NCBI GenBank assembly: GCA_002699185.1
Contig: PABG01000067.1
Span: 1-33,552 of the forward strand
From: Gammaproteobacteria bacterium
Lineage (GTDB): Bacteria > Pseudomonadota > Gammaproteobacteria > Thiohalobacterales > Thiohalobacteraceae
Direction: 5' to 3'
DNA length: 33,552 nt
Of the stretch, positions 16,818 to 25,736 are shown piece after piece (the stretch's first letter is position 1; each line of letters starts with the position of its first letter). The translations under genes were made by a program, and so were the position numbers. The notes beneath the pieces were generated by a model. The model saw only the letters and a list, made by a program, of their open reading frames with translations. It was not told the DNA's origin and searched no databases.

Positions 16818-17120
16818 TCATTCGATCACAAACAGCTTACCGAAGTTGGCAATATCCAGGATCTTCCTCACTGACTCGCTGGCACCGCGCAACACCACCC
16901 GGCTGGAACTCTCACCGGCATGCTGACGCAACAGCAGCAACATACCCAGCGCAGAACTGTCCATATATTCTGTCTGGCTCAGATTGACGATATAGCGCAG
17001 GTGTGAATCCCTATAGCGATAGGCCTCACGAAACTCCCTCTGCATGGAGAAATCGAACTGCCCCTTGATATCGATGACGACCTTCTCGTCATGCTCGGAA
17101 TACTGGCTGGATATTGACAT
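16818..17120 (-). CDS. STAS-domain protein (anti-sigma-factor antagonist type)
   Basis: About 100 aa from MSISSQYSE; GGGGGAAG lies upstream at good spacing, so this ATG is preferred over the one five codons earlier in the ORF track. The whole protein is one STAS domain: a beta strand (KVVIDIKGQFDFS), a helix (QREFREAY), IVNLSQTEYMDSSALGMLLLLRQHA, then VVLRGASESVRKILDIANFGKLFVI. MDSSALGML is the SpoIIAA/RsbV-type switch motif with a phosphorylatable serine, and VRKILDIANFGKLF matches the family's last helix. Such proteins act by partner switching with anti-sigma kinases or as scaffold subunits. No anti-sigma kinase gene is in the window. It is encoded 29 bp after the short MCP, within the same array. 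Confidence 0.87.
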   Translation of the reverse strand: MSISSQYSEHDEKVVIDIKGQFDFSMQREFREAYRYRDSHLRYIVNLSQTEYMDSSALGMLLLLRQHAGESSSRVVLRGASESVRKILDIANFGKLFVIE

Positions 17121-17149
17121 CCCCGCTTCCCCCAATTCCCCATAATCTG

Positions 17150-18343
17150 TCAGAAAAGTTCAATATCACCGGTATCCATGGAAGACTGAACCACTGTCTT
17201 GCGGCCAGCCGTCCGCCATTGTTCGCGCAGGGCCTGCAGTCGCTCCTGCACCACCCTGGCTTCAGCCTCGATCCGTTCCGGATTGCCTGTCGCGTCCCCC
17301 AGTGAGCACACGGCGCCGCTGATCGAATTCAGATGTGTCGCATGCCGCTGCGTCGAGTCGAGGGTCTGCATGACCATGTCCTCAAACTGGAAAGACTGCA
17401 CAGCCTGACCGACCGCATCATTGATGCCGGCGCTGACTCGCGCCAGTTCCTCAGCACGCTCCACAATGAAAGCATTGAGGTCAGCCACTTCCTCGAACGC
17501 CCGGTCCACTCGGCCCTTACCCTCGATGGTGACGTTCATATCCCGCCCTGCCATGGCACTGACCGTATCACGCACTCGCGCTATGGCATCACGGCCGGAA
17601 TTGACCCGTTCTCGGATCTGCTCGTTCATGGCATTGGAGCGCTGGGAAAGCTGACGCACCTCATCGGCCACCACCGCGAAGCCGCGACCCGCTTCACCGG
17701 CGCGCGCGGCCTCGATGGCGGCATTAAGCGCGAGGAGATTGGTCTGATCAGCAATGGTCTTTACGTCTTCCAACAGGCTGAAGATGCCGTCCATATGCTC
17801 GACCATGTCGTCAATCTGATGCACTGTTTCCACGCTCTGGCGACTGATATCGACCAGGGTATCGACGAAATACTGCATCAACTCCCTGGCCTCGCGGATA
17901 AAGCCATGCATGCCGGCGGTGGAACCCTCGCCCGATGTGGTACGCTCGATGATACACTCCACCAACTGCTCCTCGCAGCGCACACTGTTGTTGAGTACCT
18001 GGAAGCTGTCGGTCAGATCATGAACGGCCTCGGACAGCAGGCCTCGCATGCGAGCGACCTCCTCTTCCACACCGGCCGCACCTGTGCGCACCATCGTTGT
18101 GTACTCTGAAACGACGTCCTGCACCCGGCCACCCGCCTCCTTTCCGTCCGGCTCATCCGGCACCACAACAGTCGTGGGAGAGAACGGATACAGACCATTT
18201 CTGATCGTTGTTGCCAGCCATACCAGGGTCAGCACGACTACCGGCCACAGTGGCTGGCCTGCATATATCAGATAGCCGCACAGCGCACCGCTAAGGGACA
18301 ACGCCGGCAGCAGGCGCACCAGTAGTGTTCGCTTTTCATTCAT
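17150..18343 (-). CDS. Short membrane-anchored methyl-accepting chemotaxis protein
   Basis: A 397-aa MCP. Two hydrophobic segments at about 8-28 and 31-47, with almost nothing between them, anchor it in the membrane without a periplasmic ligand domain. The rest is cytoplasmic helical coiled coil. The signalling tip is clear at about 195-250: [40 protein letters not shown]. There is no HAMP domain visible and no C-terminal xWxxF CheR tether; instead the protein ends in TGDIELF. It therefore probably senses an internal cue or works with another protein, perhaps the adjacent STAS protein. Its ATG overlaps the end of cheB by 8 bp, so the two are translationally coupled. Its signalling region is clearly different from the two larger MCPs in this cluster. 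Confidence 0.87.
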   Translation of the reverse strand: MNEKRTLLVRLLPALSLSGALCGYLIYAGQPLWPVVVLTLVWLATTIRNGLYPFSPTTVVVPDEPDGKEAGGRVQDVVSEYTTMVRTGAAGVEEEVARMRGLLSEAVHDLTDSFQVLNNSVRCEEQLVECIIERTTSGEGSTAGMHGFIREARELMQYFVDTLVDISRQSVETVHQIDDMVEHMDGIFSLLEDVKTIADQTNLLALNAAIEAARAGEAGRGFAVVADEVRQLSQRSNAMNEQIRERVNSGRDAIARVRDTVSAMAGRDMNVTIEGKGRVDRAFEEVADLNAFIVERAEELARVSAGINDAVGQAVQSFQFEDMVMQTLDSTQRHATHLNSISGAVCSLGDATGNPERIEAEARVVQERLQALREQWRTAGRKTVVQSSMDTGDIELF

Positions 18344-19475
18344 GATCGGTTCCCGTGCATTCGACCCGTTCTGAAGCGTTTCGTTCCTTATCCAGCCCGA
18401 GTATCCTCTCGGCGACCAGCCCCAGCGGCACTACTTCGTCCACAGCCCCCAGTTCAACTGCTTCGCCCGGCATGCCCCAGACCACGCTGGTTGCCTCGTC
18501 CTGTGCCAGGGTGCGGGCCCCGGCCTGTTTCAACTCGAGCAGACCCCGGGCACCGTCATCCCCCATACCTGTCAGCAGCACACCAATCGCGTTCATCCCA
18601 GCAGTCTGGGCCACCGACCGGAACAGCACATCGACCGAGGGGCGATGTCGGTTGACCGGTGGCCCATCGTCGATTCGGCAATGAAGACGCGCTCCGCTGC
18701 GTTCGACCAGCAGATGCTTCCCGCCGGGGGCGACGTAGGCATGTCCCGGCACGATCTGCTGCCCGTCCTCGGCCTGGCAGACAGCCAGCGCACTGACACC
18801 GTTCATGCGCCGGGCAAAAGGCAGGCTGAACTCGGCAGGAATGTGCTGGGTGATCACCACTGCCGGAGCATCGGCCGGCAGCCGCATCAGCACCTCCTTG
18901 ATGGCCTCGGTACCTCCAGTGGAGGCACCGATGGCAATCAGGCTGTGCGTGGTCCGGAAGCGTTCCGCTGCATTGCGGCGAGGAATCACCGCATCGGCGC
19001 TGTAGCGTCGAATTGTCTCTGGCATGATCCGTTCCGGTCCACAGGGCCTGGGCCGTGCCTTCGCCGCGGTCCTGACTTTACCGATCAGAATTTCTGCATA
19101 CTCCTCCAGACCGGCCTGGACATCGAGCCTGGGCTTGGTGACGAAATCCACCGCTCCGATCTCCAGCGCATTCAGGGTGACATCCGCCCCCTGCTCCGTG
19201 AGCGAGGACACCATCACCACCGGCATGGGGCGCAGCCGCATCAGGTTCCGGAGAAAGGTGATGCCATCCATGCGCGGCATCTCCACGTCCAGGGTAATGA
19301 CATCAGGGTTGAGCTGCTTGATCTTCTCACGTGCGGCGTAGGGATCGGTCGCCGTACCCGCGACCTCGATACGCGGATCCTTGTCGAGGATCTCGGTCAG
19401 CACCTTACGCACCAGGGCCGAGTCGTCCACAATCAGAACGCGTATCGGATCGGGCTGCATCTTCATCCTGTTCAT
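18336..19475 (-). CDS. cheB: Chemotaxis response regulator protein-glutamate methylesterase CheB
   Basis: A 379-aa adaptation enzyme that removes methyl groups from MCP glutamates and can deamidate glutamines, activated by CheA phosphorylation. The receiver domain has DD (17-18), phospho-acceptor D63 in [11 protein letters not shown] and the Lys of VTKPRLD. A linker of about 45 residues follows. The esterase domain shows the catalytic triad: S185 in [11 protein letters not shown]211 in TQHIP, and the Asp in [11 protein letters not shown] at about 307. The start overlaps the end of cheD by 4 bp (ATGA). Two further ATGs lie within the first six codons and could also be used. Together with cheR and cheD it gives a complete receptor-modification set. 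Confidence 0.96.
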   Translation of the reverse strand: MNRMKMQPDPIRVLIVDDSALVRKVLTEILDKDPRIEVAGTATDPYAAREKIKQLNPDVITLDVEMPRMDGITFLRNLMRLRPMPVVMVSSLTEQGADVTLNALEIGAVDFVTKPRLDVQAGLEEYAEILIGKVRTAAKARPRPCGPERIMPETIRRYSADAVIPRRNAAERFRTTHSLIAIGASTGGTEAIKEVLMRLPADAPAVVITQHIPAEFSLPFARRMNGVSALAVCQAEDGQQIVPGHAYVAPGGKHLLVERSGARLHCRIDDGPPVNRHRPSVDVLFRSVAQTAGMNAIGVLLTGMGDDGARGLLELKQAGARTLAQDEATSVVWGMPGEAVELGAVDEVVPLGLVAERILGLDKERNASERVECTGTDHE

Positions 19476-20137
19476 TCGAACAGCTCCACCTCACCCTCCA
19501 TCGGGTGACGTTCAATCTCCTCCAGGTAACGGACCTCGCGCTGCACAATAGTGTCATTGTGCAGGGAGCGCAGCCGCTTGATTCGCGCACGGCCCGATAG
19601 CGGATGATAGAGCACCTTGCGCGGATAGATGTCACCCAGATCCTCCGCCGCCACCTGAAAGCCTTCCGTGCTCAGGTAGTCCCGGATGAATTCGATGTTG
19701 CGGCGGCCGATGTCAGTCATGCCGGCAATCATTCGTCCACCGCCGAATACCTTTACCTCCAGATTACGCCGCGAACCGCCGTGCTTGAGAATTGTGTTGA
19801 TGAGATGTTCCATGGCGAAATTCCCATAGCGGTTGGCCGCGCTCAGGCTCGTACTGGCACAACGCTCGTTGGGATCCGTGCCCATGGGCAGCATGAAATG
19901 GTTCATCCCGCCGATACCCAGAACCCGGTCCCGCACGCAGGCGGAGATACAGGAGCCGAGCACAGTGGCAACCAGTTCATCTTGGCGTGTCACGTAATAC
20001 TCACCTGGCAGGATTTTCGCGGCATGACGCTGGTTGCCATTATCCCAGTAACGGTTTACGTGCTCGAATCCCGGCAGCGCAGCAGGGGCCGACGGAATGC
20101 ACCGGGTATAGGCGGTACCTGTGCCTCCCTGCATCAT
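19472..20137 (-). CDS. cheD: Chemoreceptor glutamine deamidase CheD
   Basis: A 221-aa CheD, which converts specific MCP glutamines to glutamates. The catalytic Cys63 is in [11 protein letters not shown] and His80 is in GGMNHFMLP; both blocks match the family closely. The region [27 protein letters not shown] is also standard. It is somewhat longer than minimal CheD proteins, with about 40 extra N-terminal residues and a C-terminal tail ending in EGEVELFE. No cheC is present, so the CheC-CheD feedback known in Bacillus is not encoded here. AGGAGG lies 5 nt before the first ATG and 8 nt before a second adjacent ATG, so either may be the start. It overlaps cheR by 4 bp and cheB by 4 bp. Confidence 0.95.
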   Translation of the reverse strand: MMQGGTGTAYTRCIPSAPAALPGFEHVNRYWDNGNQRHAAKILPGEYYVTRQDELVATVLGSCISACVRDRVLGIGGMNHFMLPMGTDPNERCASTSLSAANRYGNFAMEHLINTILKHGGSRRNLEVKVFGGGRMIAGMTDIGRRNIEFIRDYLSTEGFQVAAEDLGDIYPRKVLYHPLSGRARIKRLRSLHNDTIVQREVRYLEEIERHPMEGEVELFE

Positions 20138-20994
20138 GACAGCCTCCTGTAGATGGTGTTACCGACCAGCCGAAAGGCCTCGCTGACATTGTGCAGCGAC
20201 TCGGAGTGACCGAGAAACAAACAGCCTTCCGGTGTCAGCAGTTCGGAAAAGCGCGCAACCAGATCACGCTGTGTCTCCTTGTCGAAATAGATCAGCGTAT
20301 TGCGACAGAAGATCATGTCGAACGGACCACGCATGGGCCATTTCCGTATCAGGTTGAGCTGACGAAATGTGATCAACCGCCGCAGTTCGCTGACCACTCT
20401 GACCTTTCCGGCATTCCGGTCACGACCGCGCAGGAACCAGCGCTGTAGCCGCGCTCGCTCGATCTTGTCCACCTTATCCTGCGCATAGATACCCAGGCGA
20501 CCAAACTCCAGGACATCGGTATCCAGGTCAGTTGCCAGTATCCGAGCATCCCAATTCTCGATGTCGGTCAGGGTCTCGGCCAGAACCATTGCAATCGAAT
20601 AGGGTTCCTGTCCGGTGGAACAGCCGGCCGACCAGACGCGCAGCCGGCGTCGCCCATCATCATGTCGAACCAGCTCCGGCAACAGATGCTGGCGCAGATA
20701 GTCGAAATGGTGCTGTTCCCTGAAGAAGGCCGTGAGGTTGGTGGTCAGGGCGTTGACCATACGCACCAGTTCTTCTGCATCACCCTGTTGCAGCAACGCA
20801 CAGTATTCACTGAAGCCACTCAGCCCCAGCTGCCGCAACCGCCTCGACAGGCGGCTGTAGACCAGTTCACGCTTGGCTTCGCTGAGGTTGATCCCGGTCT
20901 GCTCCCGCACCATATCCCGCAGAAAGGCGAAATCCTGGTCGTCGAAGCGGAACTCCCGGGTATCCGGGATGACTGCTTCAGCCATGGCCTGCAC
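20134..20994 (-). CDS. cheR: Chemotaxis protein methyltransferase CheR
   Basis: A 286-aa S-adenosylmethionine-dependent methyltransferase that methylates MCP glutamates during adaptation. The N-terminal helical domain (about 12-80) holds the R/K-rich FLRDMVREQTGINLSEAKRELVYSRLSRRLRQL. The SAM-binding domain follows with VWSAGCSTGQEPYSIAM, ILATDLDTDVLE, FDMIFCRNTLIYFD and EGCLFLGHSESL. The start is taken as the GTG at 20994, because GGAGG lies 6 nt upstream; the ATG three codons later would be too far from it. It overlaps cheD by 4 bp and follows the PAS-MCP by 15 bp. A CheR of this kind can bind a pentapeptide tether such as the EWEEF end of the NIT-MCP encoded two genes upstream. Confidence 0.96.
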   Translation of the reverse strand: MQAMAEAVIPDTREFRFDDQDFAFLRDMVREQTGINLSEAKRELVYSRLSRRLRQLGLSGFSEYCALLQQGDAEELVRMVNALTTNLTAFFREQHHFDYLRQHLLPELVRHDDGRRRLRVWSAGCSTGQEPYSIAMVLAETLTDIENWDARILATDLDTDVLEFGRLGIYAQDKVDKIERARLQRWFLRGRDRNAGKVRVVSELRRLITFRQLNLIRKWPMRGPFDMIFCRNTLIYFDKETQRDLVARFSELLTPEGCLFLGHSESLHNVSEAFRLVGNTIYRRLS

Positions 20995-21009
20995 GTGCGT
21001 CCTCCGGGC

Positions 21010-23025
21010 TCAGTATTTGAAGAAGCCGGTGAGGCGTGCCAGATACACGGCCTCATCCTGCAGCGATCGCGACGCTTCCGCCGCCTGTTCGACCAGCGCT
21101 GCATTCTGCTGTGTCATCTCGTCCATCTGCATCACCGCCTTGTTGACCTGCTCTATGCCAACCGACTGCTCCTGGCTGGCCGAGGCAATATCGGCGACGA
21201 TATCGTTCACCATTTTCACACCGCCGACGATCTCATGCAGGGTCCTGCCCGAGGCATCCACCAACTCCGAGCCCTGCTCAACCTTGCTCACACTGTCCTC
21301 GATCAGCCCCTTGATCTCACGAGCCGACTCGGCGCTGCGCTGAGCCAGGTTGCGAACCTCGCCTGCAACCACCGCGAAGCCACGACCCTGCTCGCCGGCC
21401 CGCGCCGCTTCCACCGCGGCATTCAACGCCAGCAGGTTGGTCTGGAAAGCAAGCTCATCAATCACGCCGATGATGTCGGCAATGCGTCTGCTCGATTCGT
21501 TGATCTCGCCCATGGCGGCTATGGTGCTTTCGACCACCTCGCCGCCACGTTCAGCCTGATCACTGGCATTCATCGCCAGCTGGTTTGCCTGCTGGGCATT
21601 GTCGGCGTTCTGCTTCACCGTGGAGGTCATCTGCTCCATGCTGGAGGCAGTCTCCTCCAGACTCGAGGCCTGCTCCTCGGTGCGCTGATTCAGCGAGTCA
21701 TTGCCCTGGGCAATCTGCCGCGCCCTGTCGGCGATGCGATTGGAGGTCGTGCTCAGGTCGTTGGATATCCCAACCAGATTCCCCACCATGTTCTTCAGTG
21801 ACTGCATGAGTCTGCCGAGTTCATCCTCACGGCGCACATCGATCTTCATCTTGAGATTTCCTGACGAAACCCCTTCTGCGACCAGCATGGCCTCGCGCAG
21901 CGCGCCGGTAATGCCGCGCACGATCAACACGGCAACACCCACCGCCGCGGCCAGCGCCAGAATCAGGCCGATGGCGATCCAGTTGCGGGTGGCCGCATAG
22001 TCTGCACTGGCCGATTTATAGGCGGTTTCCGCCACTTCAAGCTGCAGCTGCTTGAGCGCGGCTGCGCCCTGTTTGACCGGCTCGTAAGCAGGCTCCATCA
22101 CTTCATAGGCGATGCGACGCGCTTCCTCCAGTTTGCCGTCGCGCAGGGCATCGATGCCAGCGTTGAGCCCGTTACGGACAAAGTGCGTACGGTCCGCCGC
22201 CCAGCGCTCTGCCAGCCGCTTCTCCTCTGCCGTAAGGTAGGTCTCCATGTATTGCTTCCAGATCGCGCTGATTTGCTCACGGTTGGCCTCGATACGCGCA
22301 GTGTTCTCGCGAATGCGTTCCGACGTGGGCCGGTTGACGGCATCCAGCAGATAGCCGCGATTCTCCATCACCCGTTCCAGGATGTCGGAAATCTGCCCGG
22401 TAGGCACCAGACGATCGTCATACACCGTTGCCAGGGCCTGATTAGAATGCCGCATGCCGTTGAGTGCTGCAGTGCTGCCGATCACGGCCGTGATGGTCAA
22501 CAACAGCACCACCGCGCTCAGGCGCAGGCGGATACTGGGATTGCGCAGCCGTGCCAGCATACCGGGTATCCCTGTGCGCACGATGCGACCCTCGCGGACT
22601 GCCAGCCCTCTGGCCGTACCCTCCCGGAAGGCCTTGTAGGCACGTTCGGCCGCCTCGATCTGCGCCCGGCTGGGTTTGGTGCGCAACGACATGTAGCCGA
22701 TGATGCGGCCGTCTTCCCGGATCGGGTTTGCATTGGCCTCCACCCAGTAGTAGTCGCCGTTCTTGCAACGGTTCTTCACCATCCCCTTCCAGGGCCTGCC
22801 CGCCTTCAGGGTACGCCACAGGTCCTCGAAGGCAGCCGGCGGCATGTCGGGATGCCGCACGATGTTGTGGGGTGCGCCAATCAGCTCTTCCTCGCTGAAA
22901 CCGCTCACTTCCACAAAGGTCTTGTTGACGTAGGTGATGCGGCCCTTGAGATCGGTCTTGGACACGATGCTCGCGCGTTCATCGAACGTATGCTCCACGT
23001 CCGTCACCGGCAGATTTTTCCGCAT
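21010..23025 (-). CDS. Aer-like PAS methyl-accepting chemotaxis protein
   Basis: A 671-aa MCP. Residues about 15-130 form a PAS domain very close to that of E. coli Aer: [37 protein letters not shown], then [25 protein letters not shown]. This is the FAD-type redox/oxygen-sensing PAS of energy-taxis receptors. Unlike Aer, a full transmembrane sensor follows: TM1 (about 168-190), a four-helix-bundle periplasmic domain (about 190-345), TM2 (about 348-370) and HAMP (about 370-425). The signalling domain (about 430-650) has the usual tip [46 protein letters not shown]. It ends LTGFFKY, without a CheR tether. AGGAG lies 7 nt before the ATG. It probably senses both redox state inside and an unknown periplasmic signal. 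Confidence 0.92.
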   Translation of the reverse strand: MRKNLPVTDVEHTFDERASIVSKTDLKGRITYVNKTFVEVSGFSEEELIGAPHNIVRHPDMPPAAFEDLWRTLKAGRPWKGMVKNRCKNGDYYWVEANANPIREDGRIIGYMSLRTKPSRAQIEAAERAYKAFREGTARGLAVREGRIVRTGIPGMLARLRNPSIRLRLSAVVLLLTITAVIGSTAALNGMRHSNQALATVYDDRLVPTGQISDILERVMENRGYLLDAVNRPTSERIRENTARIEANREQISAIWKQYMETYLTAEEKRLAERWAADRTHFVRNGLNAGIDALRDGKLEEARRIAYEVMEPAYEPVKQGAAALKQLQLEVAETAYKSASADYAATRNWIAIGLILALAAAVGVAVLIVRGITGALREAMLVAEGVSSGNLKMKIDVRREDELGRLMQSLKNMVGNLVGISNDLSTTSNRIADRARQIAQGNDSLNQRTEEQASSLEETASSMEQMTSTVKQNADNAQQANQLAMNASDQAERGGEVVESTIAAMGEINESSRRIADIIGVIDELAFQTNLLALNAAVEAARAGEQGRGFAVVAGEVRNLAQRSAESAREIKGLIEDSVSKVEQGSELVDASGRTLHEIVGGVKMVNDIVADIASASQEQSVGIEQVNKAVMQMDEMTQQNAALVEQAAEASRSLQDEAVYLARLTGFFKY

Positions 23026-23069
23026 TTCAGTACTCCTTCAGACGGCGATACCTCTGCATCAGGGAAGAC

Positions 23070-25142
23070 CTAGAACTCCTCCCATTCGTCATCGCTGCCC
23101 CGCGCGCGCTCGACAACCGGCGCCCGGGAAGGTGCCGGATTCACCGATCTGGATTCAGTGGCTGCCTGCGTTGCTGCGGGACGCTGGGCAGATGCAGACA
23201 CGGCACGGACGGACGTGGCAGCGCCGCTGACCTTGAATGCACCCACCTGATGGTTGAGGGCCTGGGCCTGTTCCTCCAGCGATTTCGAAGCCGCAGCGGC
23301 CTGCTCCACCAGAGCGGCATTCTGCTGAGTGACCTCATCCATCTGCATCACTGCCTTGTTGACCTGCTCGATGCCGGCCGACTGCTCCTGGCTGGCGGCG
23401 GCGATCTCGGCGACGATATCAGTCACCTTCTTCACACTGCCCACGATCTCCTCCAGAGTCTTGCCGGAGGCATCCACCAGTTCCGAGCCCTGACCCACCT
23501 TACTTACACTGTCCTCGATCAGTTCCTTGATTTCGCGGGCTGACTCGGCACTGCGCTGCGCCAGATTGCGCACCTCCCCGGCAACCACTGCGAAACCACG
23601 GCCCTGTTCGCCGGCCCGCGCCGCCTCCACCGCGGCATTCAACGCCAACAGGTTGGTCTGGAAGGCGATTTCATCGATCACACCGATTATGTCGGCGATA
23701 CGCTTGCTGGAATCGTTGATCTCACCCATAGCGGCCACCGCCTGGCTGACGACCTGTCCACCGCGCTCGGCCTGTTCACGCGCACTGACTGCCAGCTGAT
23801 TGGCCTGCTGCGCATTATCGGCGTTCTGCTTCACCGTGGAGGTCATTTCCTCCATGCTTGAGGCAGTCTCCTCCAGGCTGGAAGCCTGCTCTTCCGTGCG
23901 TTGTGAAAGATCTGCATTGCCGGAAGCGATCTCACCGCTGGAGCTCCTGATGGAGTCTGCAGCACCCTTGATCTCGATCACCAGTGCCTCGATCTTTCCG
24001 GCAAACTTGTTGAAGCCGGCGGCAAGCTGACCGATCTCATCGCGTCCCTGGGCATCCAGGCGACGGGTGAGATCACCCTCGCCTTCGGCGATGTCGTTCA
24101 ACGCGGTCACAGCTGCATGCAGCGGCCGGACAATGGCGCGGATCATGACCAGCGACAGGACAATGGCCAGCGTGGCGGCAATGCTCGCCAGCGCCAGATA
24201 CAGGACAAGATCCGAGTGAGCTTCGCTGCGCAGATGCCCGGCCTCCGTGCCGAGATCGGAGGCCAGACGATCCTCGACCTCCTTGAGCAGATTGATCTTG
24301 GCGGTCTGCTGATCGAACCAGCGGCCGGCGTCGATACCGAAGTTGCCCTTGCCGGCGCGTTCGAAGGCCACCTGGCGCATGCGCTCCACCTCACGCACTG
24401 CGCTGCCCTGCATCTTGGTTTCGTAGAATTCCACCTCGGTATCGGTGGCCAGGTTGCGGAACATCTTCAGGAAGGCCTCCTGCTCGGCGACCAGGGCAGC
24501 GAAGCGTACGAACATGCCGGGCGCGAATCGATCCGCAGCAAAGGTGTTCGCCAGCACGGCCCGCTCAACGCCTGCACGCTCTTTGGCCAGGAGAAAGCTC
24601 TCATAGCCGGCCAGTTCCCGCACAATCGCGCCCTGATCCGTCTGCTTGGCGAGTTGAGCCACGATATCCAGCATCCTGGCGTTGAGACCGGTGTAGTAAC
24701 CGATCGCGTCCGCGCCCTTGATATCCAGCCGCGACACCGCGGCGCGGATCTGGCCGATACCATCCAGATCCCGCAGTGCAGCATCCAGCGGCCCGGTAAC
24801 CGTGCTGCCCAGATCCTCCCGCTCCAGCGTTCCGATATACTCACGCAGTTCCGCGGCCCGGGTATCGGTCGTCGCCCGCTGGCCGGGCAGAGCGGAACTG
24901 AACTGCTCACCCTTGCTGCCCAGGAAGCCGGCGGTCATGCCGCGCTCCTTCTGGGTTTCATGCACCAGCGCGCTGATGTGTACTGCAAGTTGGGATAATT
25001 GCTCCACCCGCTCCATCTCAGCAGCCAACTCACGCTTTTCCATCACCCCCACCAGGGAGAAATACGCCAACCCGAGCAGCGGGAATACCAACATGAGAAT
25101 GATCTTGTTGCGAATCGCGAGATTCGATATGAGTCCAAACAT
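23070..25142 (-). CDS. NIT-domain methyl-accepting chemotaxis protein with CheR tether
   Basis: A 690-aa MCP. TM1 is at about 11-32. The periplasmic helical domain (about 35-320) contains [18 protein letters not shown], which fits the NIT domain (nitrate- and nitrite-sensing family), so nitrate or nitrite is a candidate ligand, not a proven one. TM2 (about 322-345) and HAMP (about 345-400, [31 protein letters not shown]) follow. The signalling domain (about 400-640) is nearly the same as in the next MCP. A 50-residue flexible Ala/Pro/Ser-rich tail ends in DDEWEEF, giving an xWxxF pentapeptide that tethers CheR (and CheB) in other bacteria. GGAGG lies 8 nt before the ATG. It starts 3 bp after cheW ends. 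Confidence 0.9.
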   Translation of the reverse strand: MFGLISNLAIRNKIILMLVFPLLGLAYFSLVGVMEKRELAAEMERVEQLSQLAVHISALVHETQKERGMTAGFLGSKGEQFSSALPGQRATTDTRAAELREYIGTLEREDLGSTVTGPLDAALRDLDGIGQIRAAVSRLDIKGADAIGYYTGLNARMLDIVAQLAKQTDQGAIVRELAGYESFLLAKERAGVERAVLANTFAADRFAPGMFVRFAALVAEQEAFLKMFRNLATDTEVEFYETKMQGSAVREVERMRQVAFERAGKGNFGIDAGRWFDQQTAKINLLKEVEDRLASDLGTEAGHLRSEAHSDLVLYLALASIAATLAIVLSLVMIRAIVRPLHAAVTALNDIAEGEGDLTRRLDAQGRDEIGQLAAGFNKFAGKIEALVIEIKGAADSIRSSSGEIASGNADLSQRTEEQASSLEETASSMEEMTSTVKQNADNAQQANQLAVSAREQAERGGQVVSQAVAAMGEINDSSKRIADIIGVIDEIAFQTNLLALNAAVEAARAGEQGRGFAVVAGEVRNLAQRSAESAREIKELIEDSVSKVGQGSELVDASGKTLEEIVGSVKKVTDIVAEIAAASQEQSAGIEQVNKAVMQMDEVTQQNAALVEQAAAASKSLEEQAQALNHQVGAFKVSGAATSVRAVSASAQRPAATQAATESRSVNPAPSRAPVVERARGSDDEWEEF

Positions 25143-25145
25143 GGT

Positions 25146-25736
25146 TTATTCCTCCGTTTGGGAAAGCGCCGGCTCGACACCGGCCTGATGCGTGGATGCG
25201 TTGATATCCTGAAGTTCTTCAGAACTGAGCAGGCGATCTATATCAAGCAGCATGACCATTTTTTCATCCACCGTGGCGATGCCTTCGATGAAGTCAGTCT
25301 GAATGTTGTCACCAAAATCCGGTGGCGGCCTGAGCTCGCCTCGATCGACGGTAACGACATCGGAGACCCCGTCGACAACCACGCCCAGCGTGCGCCGGCG
25401 CTCGCCATCGATGATGGTGAGTACGATTACCACGGTGACGGGAGTGTATTCGACCCGATCCAGATTGAATCGCATGCGCAGGTCGATGATTGGGACGATG
25501 GTGCCACGCAGGTTAAGAACCCCCTGCATGTATTCCGGTGTATTCGGGACACGGGTTACGGGCATCCAGCCCTTGATCTCCTGTACCCGCAGAATTTCGA
25601 CGCCGTATTCCTCGCCATCCAGAGTGAAGGTCAGAAACTGGGCTCCGCTGTCGTCGCGGGCCAGTTCGCTGGTCACCGCCAGTTCGGAGCCGCTCGCCGC
25701 GCGCGTCGCCATATCAAGCTCTTTGCCTGTAGCCAT
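25146..25736 (-). CDS. cheW: Chemotaxis coupling protein CheW
   Basis: About 196 aa from MATGKELD, an SH3-like adaptor that couples MCPs to CheA. The CheW core runs from about 30 to 170: QFLTFTLDGEEYGVEILRVQEIKGWMPVTRVPNTPEYMQGVLNLRGTIVPIIDLRMRF, then LGVVVDGVSDVVTV and GIATVDEKMVMLLDIDRLLS. NLRGTIVPIIDL is the diagnostic CheW motif. AGGAG lies 10 nt upstream of this ATG, so the longer ORF-track start (25769) is not preferred; an internal ATG at 25712 is possible but has poor spacing. It overlaps the 3' end of cheA by 23 bp and is followed 3 bp later by the NIT-MCP, so it is in the same operon. Confidence 0.95.
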   Translation of the reverse strand: MATGKELDMATRAASGSELAVTSELARDDSGAQFLTFTLDGEEYGVEILRVQEIKGWMPVTRVPNTPEYMQGVLNLRGTIVPIIDLRMRFNLDRVEYTPVTVVIVLTIIDGERRRTLGVVVDGVSDVVTVDRGELRPPPDFGDNIQTDFIEGIATVDEKMVMLLDIDRLLSSEELQDINASTHQAGVEPALSQTEE

